Below, piece by piece: positions 1 to 6,632 of a stretch of 7,869 nucleotides of DNA. Every line of letters starts with the position of its first letter. The first letter of the stretch is position 1. Under the pieces are notes generated by a model that ran no database searches, had not been told where the DNA came from, and saw nothing but the letters and a program-made list of their open reading frames with translations. The stretch lies in contig JAUWPX010000055.1 of assembly GCA_030611395.1 (NCBI GenBank), forward strand, positions 1 to 7,869, written 5' to 3'. This stretch comes from Bacteroidota bacterium. Lineage in GTDB: Bacteria > Bacteroidota > Bacteroidia > Bacteroidales > VadinHA17. Made by a program: the position numbers and the translations under genes.

Positions 1-749
1 TAATCTTATCCTTTAAAAAGCATGAGAACCGGCAATCAGATTCTCCATACAAACCCGGGGAAAATCTTACCTATCTGATCCATTATGGTTTTATCAACGG
101 AGGTAAAGCTTTTCTCAACATTGATAACGATATTATCCTTGACAAAAGAGCATATCATGTTAAAATTCAGGCAAAAACCACGGGTATTGCAGATGTTCTA
201 TATAAGGTCAGGGATACTTATGAAAGCTATATTGATCCCTCTACCGATCTGCCGGTTAAAGCCATTCGCAACATCAGCGAAGGCAGGTACAAAAGGTACA
301 ATGAGGTCCTGTTCGATCATGAATCCAGGAGCGATTCATCTCTGGTTTATAGCCAGACTTCCGGTCTTCAGGTTGTTCCAAAAAATATACACGATATATT
401 GTCAGGTTTTTTATATATGAGGAAATATTATATCACCGATGCTATTAATAAAGGAGATACAATTCATATTAAAACCTATTTTACAGATGAATTATTCCCT
501 CTTTCTATTCGTTATAAAGGAACGGAAACAATTAAAACAAAACTTGGCAAAGTTGAATGTTACCGTTTCGATCCGGTTACTGAAGTAGGCCGGCTTTTCA
601 AAACTGAAGATGACATGTCAATATGGTTTTCAAAAGACAAAAATTTTATACCTGTCAGGATCAGGTTTGATATATATGTAGGTTCGGTAAAAGTTGATTT
701 AATAGAATACAAAGGAATTAAGCACGATTTTGAAAGCCTAATTGAATAA
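1..749 (+). CDS. DUF3108-like envelope protein (5' end outside window)
   Basis: An open frame enters from the left edge (first full codon at position 3) and runs 248 codons to TAA at 747-749. The true start and any signal peptide lie outside the window. The fragment opens near a stretch reading GENLTYLIHYGFINGGKAFL, the typical beginning of the DUF3108 fold, in which a beta-rich domain follows a secretion signal. It continues with alternating beta-strand-like segments such as YKVRDTYESYIDPSTDLPVK and a C-terminal half (TKLGKVECYRFDPV, then FIPVRIRFDIYVGSVKVDLIEY) that also fits the family. DUF3108 proteins are usually periplasmic or outer-membrane-associated and have no settled biochemical role. 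The frame is continuous, so ATGs at 85 and 418 are not starts: the ATG at 85 is out of frame and the one at 418 is an internal Met. The family call is from memory of the consensus; a secreted beta-rich protein is the safe reading. Confidence 0.82.
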   Translation, partial: ILSFKKHENRQSDSPYKPGENLTYLIHYGFINGGKAFLNIDNDIILDKRAYHVKIQAKTTGIADVLYKVRDTYESYIDPSTDLPVKAIRNISEGRYKRYNEVLFDHESRSDSSLVYSQTSGLQVVPKNIHDILSGFLYMRKYYITDAINKGDTIHIKTYFTDELFPLSIRYKGTETIKTKLGKVECYRFDPVTEVGRLFKTEDDMSIWFSKDKNFIPVRIRFDIYVGSVKVDLIEYKGIKHDFESLIE

Positions 750-750
750 T

Positions 751-819
751 GTTCGCTTCGCGAACGTCATATACTCGCTACCGCTCGTGTCATTTGGTCG
801 CTATCGCTCCCGTCATTTG
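751..819. repeat. Three-unit tandem repeat, 23-bp period
   Basis: GTCAT recurs at 766, 789 and 812, exactly 23 bp apart, each time preceded by two CGCT/CGC-type motifs about 7 and 12-13 bp upstream. Units are 751-773, 774-796 and 797-819; the second and third are most alike and the first carries a small indel. The first unit begins one base after the upstream stop codon and contains a perfect hairpin, GTTCGC-TTC-GCGAAC (751-765). The CG-rich sequence stands out against its AT-rich surroundings. I do not recognise it as a named element. It is not convincingly coding, though the reading frame that continues into efp stays open through it. Confidence 0.75.
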
Positions 820-837
820 CCTTTTTTCCCTTATCTT

Positions 838-869
838 CTTGCATTATTCGTTGTTTTTCAATTATTTTG
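838..869 (+). promoter_or_regulatory. Possible efp promoter (weak Bacteroidota type)
   Basis: CTTG at 838-841 is followed after 20 nt by TTATTTTG at 862-869, one mismatch from the Bacteroidota -7 consensus TAnnTTTG, and the spacing is right. Transcription would begin about 875, giving a short leader before the ATG at 893. Both boxes are imperfect and the region is T-rich, so a chance match is possible. Confidence 0.3.
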
Positions 870-892
870 TTTCCTATAACAAATTCTTATTC

Positions 893-1459
893 ATGGCAAC
901 AACTGCAGATTTCAGAAACGGGCTTTGTATTGAATTCAACAATGATTTATATGCTATTGTCCAATTCCAGCATGTCAAACCGGGGAAAGGACCGGCATTC
1001 GTCAGGACAAAACTTAAAAGTGTCACTACCGGCAAAGTAATTGAAAACACTTTTACTTCAGGCCATAAAGTTAAAGTGGCAAGAATTGAAAGACGACCTT
1101 ATCAATTCCTGTACAAAGATGATCTGGGATATCATTTTATGCATACAGGTACCTTTGAACAGATAGCACTCCAGGAAGATGTTATTACTAATTCCGATCT
1201 GCTTAAAGAAAGTCAGGAGGTTGAAATTACATACCACGACGAGACTGACACTCCTATATCGTGCGAGTTACCTGCTTTTATAATAATGGAAGTAATTTAT
1301 ACCGAGCCGGGAATAAAGGGTGATACCTCTTCTACCAGTTCACTCAAACCGGCGGAAATAGAAACAGGAGCAAGTATTATGGTACCATTGTTTGTAAATA
1401 CCGGTGACAAAATAAAAATCGATACAAGAGATAAAACATATTCAGAAAGGGTAAGGTAA
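893..1459 (+). CDS. efp: Translation elongation factor P
   Basis: EF-P binds the ribosome between the P and E sites and relieves stalling at polyproline stretches. The product from ATG 893 is 188 aa, the normal family length, starting MATTADFRNG. It has the three beta-barrel layout: KOW-like domain about 1-63, OB domain about 64-127, and a C-terminal OB domain with the family signature around LKPAEIETGASIMVPLF. The loop that reaches the P-site tRNA reads VKPGKGPA, with the tip lysine at residue 32 (equivalent to E. coli Lys34). The PGKGP form at 30-34 is flanked by prolines on both sides, as in the EF-P subfamily reported to work with an unmodified lysine. The open frame extends upstream to an ATG at 749 that overlaps the previous stop, but those extra 48 residues are hydrophobic, partly repeat-encoded and foreign to EF-P, so 893 is chosen. 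No clear Shine-Dalgarno precedes it, as is common in Bacteroidota. Confidence 0.96.
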   Translation: MATTADFRNGLCIEFNNDLYAIVQFQHVKPGKGPAFVRTKLKSVTTGKVIENTFTSGHKVKVARIERRPYQFLYKDDLGYHFMHTGTFEQIALQEDVITNSDLLKESQEVEITYHDETDTPISCELPAFIIMEVIYTEPGIKGDTSSTSSLKPAEIETGASIMVPLFVNTGDKIKIDTRDKTYSERVR

Positions 1460-1467
1460 GGAGAAGC

Positions 1468-1503
1468 TTCACTTCGTTCGCAAAATCCATATACTTTCTA
1501 TGC
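1468..1503. repeat. Degenerate relative of the 23-bp repeat
   Basis: Just after efp, TTCACTTCG (1468-1476) resembles TTCGCTTCG (752-760), and CATATACTTTCTATGC (1488-1503) matches CATATACTCGCTACCGC (768-784) apart from a few substitutions and one indel. The order of the two motifs is the same in both places. It therefore looks like a decayed copy of the first repeat units on the other side of efp. The match is by eye and partly low-complexity. Confidence 0.45.
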
Positions 1504-1534
1504 TTTAAGGGTATGCATTAGTTGTAACCGAAAT

Positions 1535-2773
1535 ATGAAAATGATAAAAAAGGAATCCAAACAAAGACTACAGCTGTCAAAATTCAAACTTAACTCCTTA
1601 CTAGAGATCACAAGAGCTATAAATGAAAACCTGACTACAGAAGAATTACTTGAACGGTATCAGAAACTTCTACGTGAAGATCTGAATATTGGAAAAATTC
1701 TAATATATAAATATAGTGAACACTGGGAAAACATATTATGCTCAGGTTGTGATAAAAGTGTATCTGAAAACATCAGTGTAGAAAGTGATCTTTTAGAGCA
1801 TGAAGAAATTACTTTGATCCCTTCTTCAGAAAAGAATAAATTAAGTTCTTTTGATATTATTATTCCTGTTTTCAATAAAAATGAGCCCCTGGCATATGTT
1901 CTGATCGGTGATATTGATGAAGAGGCAGAAGGGATGAGTCCTGTATTAAAACACCTCCATTTTATTCAGACCCTCTCCAATATAATCATGGTAGCTATTG
2001 AAAATATCAGGCTTTTTAAAGAAAGTCTCCGCCAGGAGGCACTTAAAAAGGAGCTTGAACTGGCTTCCAAAATGCAAAACCTTCTTATACCGGACAATGA
2101 GCTCCTCCCACAAAACAAGAATGTATTTACCACAGGGTTTTATCATCCTCACTATGATATTGGTGGTGATTATTACGATTGTATGTTCCTGAGCAAAAAT
2201 GATGTGGGGTTTTGTATTGCCGATGTATCTGGAAAAGGGATCTCTGCAGCTTTGTTAATGGCTAACTTTCAGGCTAATATGAGAGGTTTATTTACTCATG
2301 ATATCCAGCTCGAGTCACTTGTTACAAAGTTAAATGAACGAGTAATAAGAAGTGCACAGGGCGAGAAGTTTATTACATTATTCGTTGCCAGGTATAATTT
2401 TAAAACTCACAAACTGGAATATATTAACGCGGCTCATAACCCTCCTGTTATTTACTATTCTGATTCAAAAGAATTATTTTTGCCGGAAACCGGTTGTGTT
2501 GGTATGGGAATGTTAGATAAAATTCCGGTAATAAAAAAAGGATTGATTGAAATTGTTGAACACACAAAGATCATTTGTTATACTGATGGCTTGTCAGAAC
2601 TGCCTGATGAAAATGGTGAAGAGATTGGCACAGGAATTATTGAAAAATATATCTCCAATAAACACCGGGTAGATAAAAATATAGATGAGATAATAAGCAG
2701 TCAGAAAATACCTGATGGAAATGACAGGATGTTCGATGACATCTCCATTATCGGAGTTGAGTTTTTTGTCTAA
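1535..2773 (+). CDS. GAF-domain SpoIIE-type PP2C serine/threonine phosphatase
   Basis: A 412-aa cytoplasmic signalling protein. Residues about 18-160 form a GAF-like sensor domain (begins LNSLLEITRAINENLTTEELLE, in the usual GAF entry style). Residues about 157-185 are a charged helix that probably transmits the signal as a coiled coil. Residues about 197-412 are a complete PPM/SpoIIE phosphatase domain: GGDYYD (210-215, metal ligand D212), ADVSGKG (229-235, D230), NAAHNPP (298-304), YTDGLSE (349-355, D351) and DDIS (401-404). All the metal-binding acidic residues are present, so it should be active. Relatives dephosphorylate phosphoserine on STAS-domain anti-anti-sigma proteins and so control partner-switching or envelope and stress outputs. 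No STAS protein, anti-sigma kinase or sigma factor is visible here, so the substrate is unknown. The start ATG at 1535 gives a normal N-terminus; ATG 1541 is possible. Its stop interlocks with that of the convergent ligase gene. Confidence 0.92.
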   Translation: MKMIKKESKQRLQLSKFKLNSLLEITRAINENLTTEELLERYQKLLREDLNIGKILIYKYSEHWENILCSGCDKSVSENISVESDLLEHEEITLIPSSEKNKLSSFDIIIPVFNKNEPLAYVLIGDIDEEAEGMSPVLKHLHFIQTLSNIIMVAIENIRLFKESLRQEALKKELELASKMQNLLIPDNELLPQNKNVFTTGFYHPHYDIGGDYYDCMFLSKNDVGFCIADVSGKGISAALLMANFQANMRGLFTHDIQLESLVTKLNERVIRSAQGEKFITLFVARYNFKTHKLEYINAAHNPPVIYYSDSKELFLPETGCVGMGMLDKIPVIKKGLIEIVEHTKIICYTDGLSELPDENGEEIGTGIIEKYISNKHRVDKNIDEIISSQKIPDGNDRMFDDISIIGVEFFV

Positions 2774-4203
2774 TCCCCATAAATATCCAGCACAACAAGA
2801 ACAGCTATAAATCCCCAGAACGGAGCTGACGCTTTATCGGTATCAAGAAAATTGTTCATCGTTCCGTGCATAAAATATGTCATTAGTCCTATAAAAGTGC
2901 CAAGTGCCAGTGACCCCTTCCATGTTCCTTTTAATTTATGCCACACCCGTACACCGGTAAATATTGTTGTAATAACTATCAACAAAAAGGATATCGTTCC
3001 CAGCACTCCTGATTCTGCCAATGGTCCAATATACTCACTGTGAGCATTCCCCAAATCTCCAAAATTGGTGCTTATTATTGTTTTTTCGGTTGAGCGTTGA
3101 AATGGTGCATAAAGGAACATATAAGTCCCCGGACCCCAGCCTAATACCGGTTTCTGTTTAAACATGCGTAAGGCAGATTCCCAGCGATTTATCCTTTCAA
3201 GATTGGAGGCATCTGAAGTGATATTGGAAATGGATTGTACATGTTCAGCCAGATCGGCGGACGAGTCCTGCCGGTTTTCCTCCAGCTCCATCAAAATATT
3301 ACTTCTGAACATATACCCCACTGCAATAAGCATTCCAATTACCGCTACCAGTAAATAGAATCTAACTTCAAGCTTAATTAGTAAATACACAACAAATGCG
3401 CCTGTCAAACTTATCCACCCTGCCCGCGTATATGAAAAAACCATGGCAAATGATAAAAACAACAGCAAAAAGAACCATTGAAACTTATTAGTGGATCCTT
3501 TCCTGCTAAACGAAGAAAGGAAAGCAATAATAACCGGAATATACATAGCAATGGCAGCACCATATGCCGTGTGATCATTATAAAACGGATGAACAGCCGA
3601 GTGAGCAGCTTCCTGATTAATCAATCCAAACCTGGAGTGATTAATTAATGTATAAATAATAACCAAAGATAAGCCTGCAAGATAAGCTTTGAAAAACCAT
3701 TTTATATTTTCAGGTTTTTTAAAACAATACGCTGCAAGGAAAAAGTATCCGGTAACAAACCATAATCTGGCAATAAAAAATTTTAATGAAACAACAGGTA
3801 AAGTACTGGTAACGGATGTGATAAATATCCATATCAAATTGAAATATATCGCCAGTGCGACGGGATGAGTGAATATTTTCCGGTCAATCTGTTTTTCATA
3901 ACCCAGCTTAAATACAAACAGGATCATTGCTCCAAATAACAAAGGTTCAGTCGGAAGATATAAATTTACTGATAATCCGGGGATAATTTCTGTAAGAGGT
4001 ACTGATAATGGAGTGAGAAAAACAATAACAAGAAATAGTTTATCGAGTGCAAGGAAAGCAAGCAATAAGAGTAATAAAACAAAAGGCAATAGATTTAAAA
4101 TATATACCTCGTTATATACCAGCAAGCTGTTAATTATCACAAACAGTGTGGCAGCCAAATATATCCACAAATTTTTCTTTAAACTTTCAGAAAGACGGAT
4201 CAT
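2770..4203 (-). CDS. O-antigen polymerase/ligase family membrane protein (Wzy_C)
   Basis: A 477-aa multi-spanning inner-membrane protein with roughly 11-12 hydrophobic segments and one large hydrophilic, presumably periplasmic loop at about 300-400. It has the hallmarks of the Wzy_C/WaaL superfamily: SYTRAG in a membrane segment (257-262), then ERINRW (336-341), PVLGWGPGTY (352-361) and NAHSEY (386-391, likely functional His388). Members either polymerise lipid-linked O-units (Wzy) or transfer finished glycan to lipid A core or proteins (WaaL-type). Sequence alone does not decide which. A second conserved-looking patch, HPFYNDHTAYGA (205-216), lies in an earlier loop. The ATG at 4203-4201 is 2 nt after the stop of the Wzz-type gene upstream, so the two are almost certainly co-translated and act together. 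The stop (2772-2770) overlaps the stop of the convergent phosphatase gene; no terminator fits between them. Confidence 0.92.
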   Translation of the reverse strand: MIRLSESLKKNLWIYLAATLFVIINSLLVYNEVYILNLLPFVLLLLLLAFLALDKLFLVIVFLTPLSVPLTEIIPGLSVNLYLPTEPLLFGAMILFVFKLGYEKQIDRKIFTHPVALAIYFNLIWIFITSVTSTLPVVSLKFFIARLWFVTGYFFLAAYCFKKPENIKWFFKAYLAGLSLVIIYTLINHSRFGLINQEAAHSAVHPFYNDHTAYGAAIAMYIPVIIAFLSSFSRKGSTNKFQWFFLLLFLSFAMVFSYTRAGWISLTGAFVVYLLIKLEVRFYLLVAVIGMLIAVGYMFRSNILMELEENRQDSSADLAEHVQSISNITSDASNLERINRWESALRMFKQKPVLGWGPGTYMFLYAPFQRSTEKTIISTNFGDLGNAHSEYIGPLAESGVLGTISFLLIVITTIFTGVRVWHKLKGTWKGSLALGTFIGLMTYFMHGTMNNFLDTDKASAPFWGFIAVLVVLDIYGD

Positions 4204-4205
4204 AT

Positions 4206-5222
4206 TTATGTTTGTTCTCTGAGAACAGATTCTGCTGCAATTAATAGTAAAAGCGTAAGAAGGAAAGCAGACATGGTAGAAGTAATAACAATCAGTGTCC
4301 TGCGTGGAAATGCTTTTTTCTCAGCTACTTTTGCTTCATTTACAATAAAAGTGTGAGGCAGATTCTGCTCCGAATCTACTTTAGCCTGAACAAATTTCTC
4401 TTTCAAATTGCTTAACCTGGCACTTTCATTTTTAAGAAATTCTTTCAAAAAAAGATATGTTCCCCCATATTTCCCAAGCTTTTTAATCTGCTCCTCAAGC
4501 TTATTAGTCAGAAAAGTATTCCCTTCGGAAACGGCTTTTAAATACGCTTCATTCAAACCGGCCGACTGTGACTCATAATCATAAACCCCCTGTTCCCCTA
4601 TCTGTTGCAGGGAATCTTCAATCTCCTTAATCTCTGTCTGAAGTGCAAAATATTCCTTCTTCACTATCTGATATGCCTCAACTGCTCTTCTTTTTCTCAT
4701 CCTGTTTATTGTAGAATCAAGCGTAGCAGCAATATCGTTCCCCATACCTGCGGCAATTTCAGGATCGGTATCTAATACTTCTATCTCAATAGACATATAT
4801 TCAGTTTTTCTGAATGAGATATTATTTTTCATAATATTAAATAATTGCGTATACCGGTAATTTGATCCGGGGTCTATATCATAATGGTTAAACAGATCAT
4901 ACTTAACAACCAGAAAATCCCTTATCTCATCTGAATAAAGTATCTGCAGAAGCTTTTCTGTCTCTTCTTCCTCTCCGAATTGCAGAATTCCCTTCGCTCC
5001 ATAACTACCTGATGTTGAAATCAGTGCGTTAGAGACAGAAGCCGAGGAAGCCGGAAAAAAGATTACTGTTGACCGAAAACGTGGTGTTATAAGTAAAGAA
5101 ACCAATACTGATATTACAAAGGCAATAACTGACATTATAATAAGAGGTTTTCTTTTACTAAACATGAAAAAAAGCAGATTGGTAGTATTGAAATTCAAAT
5201 CCGGTTCGGCTTGTTTTTTCAT
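4206..5222 (-). CDS. Wzz-type polysaccharide chain-length determinant
   Basis: A 338-aa inner-membrane protein of the Wzz/polysaccharide co-polymerase family, which sets chain length of surface glycans together with a Wzy polymerase. There is a short cytoplasmic N-terminus, TM1 at about 27-46, a periplasmic domain opening with the family-typical YRS-like ITPRFRSTVIFFP (45-57), a long helical coiled-coil region at about 185-285, then a basic, proline-containing AFPRR stretch (304-308) just before TM2 (about 309-330). It ends soon after TM2, with no Walker motifs or tyrosine-kinase domain, so it is the kinase-less class. I prefer ATG 5222; an in-frame GTG at 5255 would add 11 residues (VLLLRYQKKIT) that do not look like the family. 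The gap to tyrS is 45 nt and to the ligase gene only 2 nt, giving an apparent tyrS-wzz-ligase unit. Confidence 0.88.
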   Translation of the reverse strand: MKKQAEPDLNFNTTNLLFFMFSKRKPLIIMSVIAFVISVLVSLLITPRFRSTVIFFPASSASVSNALISTSGSYGAKGILQFGEEEETEKLLQILYSDEIRDFLVVKYDLFNHYDIDPGSNYRYTQLFNIMKNNISFRKTEYMSIEIEVLDTDPEIAAGMGNDIAATLDSTINRMRKRRAVEAYQIVKKEYFALQTEIKEIEDSLQQIGEQGVYDYESQSAGLNEAYLKAVSEGNTFLTNKLEEQIKKLGKYGGTYLFLKEFLKNESARLSNLKEKFVQAKVDSEQNLPHTFIVNEAKVAEKKAFPRRTLIVITSTMSAFLLTLLLLIAAESVLREQT

Positions 5223-5267
5223 TGTGATTTTTTTTTGGTAACGTAACAAAAGCACGAAAAAGTATAT

Positions 5268-6563
5268 TCAGGAAATGACTTTAAGAAGGAAATAATTTTT
5301 TTTGCCTTTTTGTACCAGTAAATATTTATTGTTGATCATGTTTGATAAAGAGATAATAACTTCAGGATCTGCCATTTTAGTCTTATTCAAACTTAATCCT
5401 CCACCTTTCATAAACCGCTTCATTTCTCCCTTAGATTGAAAAACCTGTGCCTTTTCTGTTAAAAGTTCCAAAAGAGAAATTCCGGAAATTATTTCTTTGC
5501 TGCTAATATCATATATTGGAACTCCTTCAAAAACAGAAAGAAATGTTTCTTCATCCAGTTTTTGTAATTGTTCAGTAGTAGCTTTACCAAACAAAATACC
5601 GGATGCCTCAATTGCAGTTTCATAATCCTTTTCAGAATGAACCATAACTGTCACTTCTCTTGCAAGGGTTTTTTGGAGCAATCGCTGGTTTGGAGCATTT
5701 TTATGTTCATCAATTAAAGTATTAATTTTATCCTTAGACAAAAAAGTAAATATTTTGATATATTTTTCCGCGTCTTCATCAGTCACATTCAGCCAGAACT
5801 GGTAAAACTTATAGGGTGATGTTCTTTTCGGATCAAGCCATACATTTCCAGCTTCTGTTTTCCCAAATTTCCCCCCGTCAGACCTGGTAATAAGCGGGCT
5901 TGTCAGTGCAAAAGCCACGCCTTGCTCCTTTCGCCGGATCAACTCAGTACCTGTAACAATATTTCCCCACTGGTCAGACCCTCCCATTTGTAGTTTGCAG
6001 TTCTTTTCCTTGTAAAGATGAAGGAAATCATACCCTTGTACCAACTGGTATGAAAACTCTGTAAAAGACATTCCTGACCCGGTTTCCGGATCAAGGCGTT
6101 TCTTTACCGATTCTTTTGCTATCAAATAATTAACTGTAAGATGCTTGCCTATATCACGAATGAAATCCAGAAAGCTGAATGTTTTCATCCAGTCCCAATT
6201 ATTCACCACCTCTGCAGCATTTGGCTTTTCCGGATCAAAATCAAGAAATTTTTCAAGTTGTTTTCTTATAGCGTCCTGATTAAAACGCAATTCTTTTTCA
6301 TCAAGCAGGTTTCTCTCCTGCGACTTCCCTGAAGGATCGCCTATCATACCTGTTGCACCACCAATAAGCACAAGAGGCTTGTGTCCTGCACGCTGGAATT
6401 GTTGCAGAATCATAATTCCCACAAGATTACCTATATGCAATGAATCAGAAGAAGGATCGAATCCAATATATGCAGTTGTTTTTTCTTTTTCCAACTGCTT
6501 TTCTGTTCCTGGCATAATATCGTGGATCATGCCTCTCCATTTCAATTCATTAACAAAATTCAT
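5268..6563 (-). CDS. tyrS: Tyrosyl-tRNA synthetase
   Basis: This enzyme charges tRNA-Tyr with tyrosine using ATP in the cytoplasm. The 431-aa product has the usual length and all expected landmarks of the bacterial class I TyrRS. These are the HIGH-type motif HIGN (43-46) after AYIGFDPSSDSLHIG, tyrosine-pocket segments YQLVQGYD (172-179) and GSDQWGN (195-201), the KMSKS-type loop KFGKT (232-236), and a C-terminal S4 RNA-binding domain at about 365-430 (FMKGGGLSLNKTK, then YLLVQKGKKNYFLL). The KFGKT variant is the normal one for this branch. The ATG at 6563 gives MNFVNELKWRGMIHDI, the standard beginning. A perfect -7 promoter box lies 20-27 nt upstream and a hairpin separates it from cvpA. I saw no T-box or other leader regulation; the leader is too short for one. 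Confidence 0.98.
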   Translation of the reverse strand: MNFVNELKWRGMIHDIMPGTEKQLEKEKTTAYIGFDPSSDSLHIGNLVGIMILQQFQRAGHKPLVLIGGATGMIGDPSGKSQERNLLDEKELRFNQDAIRKQLEKFLDFDPEKPNAAEVVNNWDWMKTFSFLDFIRDIGKHLTVNYLIAKESVKKRLDPETGSGMSFTEFSYQLVQGYDFLHLYKEKNCKLQMGGSDQWGNIVTGTELIRRKEQGVAFALTSPLITRSDGGKFGKTEAGNVWLDPKRTSPYKFYQFWLNVTDEDAEKYIKIFTFLSKDKINTLIDEHKNAPNQRLLQKTLAREVTVMVHSEKDYETAIEASGILFGKATTEQLQKLDEETFLSVFEGVPIYDISSKEIISGISLLELLTEKAQVFQSKGEMKRFMKGGGLSLNKTKMADPEVIISLSNMINNKYLLVQKGKKNYFLLKVIS

Positions 6564-6582
6564 AGTTCATAAGCATTTCCGG

Positions 6583-6590
6583 CAAAGATA
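6583..6590 (-). promoter_or_regulatory. -7 promoter box for tyrS
   Basis: On the minus strand this reads TATCTTTG, a perfect match to the Bacteroidota -7 consensus TAnnTTTG and identical to the -7 box of the tRNA-Arg gene. Transcription would start about 6577, leaving a 14-nt or so leader before the tyrS ATG. The nearest upstream TTG (minus strand, 6617-6615) is 24 nt away, longer than the usual 19-21, so the -33 element is uncertain. Confidence 0.55.
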
Positions 6591-6593
6591 ATA

Positions 6594-6624
6594 ATTGAAA
6601 GGGAAATTATGGTGCAATTTTCCC
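6594..6624 (-). terminator. Hairpin between cvpA and tyrS, possible cvpA terminator
   Basis: Read on the minus strand, GGGAAAATT (6624-6616) pairs with AATTTCCC (6608-6601) around a 7-nt loop, with one bulged A. It is followed by TTTCAATTATT, a broken T-tract. It lies immediately after the cvpA stop and just before the tyrS -7 box. The stem is AT-rich and the T-run imperfect, so termination would be partial at best. Confidence 0.45.
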
Positions 6625-6632
6625 GTGGACAG

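Noticed and set aside
85..420. Forward 111-aa open frame at the left end
   Set aside because: It lies in another frame of the DUF3108-like gene, whose frame is open across the whole region and gives a coherent beta-rich protein.
399..749. Treating the DUF3108-like gene as a 116-aa protein or as frameshifted
   Set aside because: The same frame continues upstream to the window edge with no stop, so the gene is simply cut by the window boundary.
751..819. CRISPR array
   Set aside because: Units are contiguous with a 23-bp period and no unique spacers, and there are only three of them; no cas gene is nearby.
5223..5255. GTG start at 5255 for the Wzz-type gene
   Set aside because: It adds 11 residues that do not resemble the family; ATG 5222 gives a standard short cytoplasmic N-terminus.
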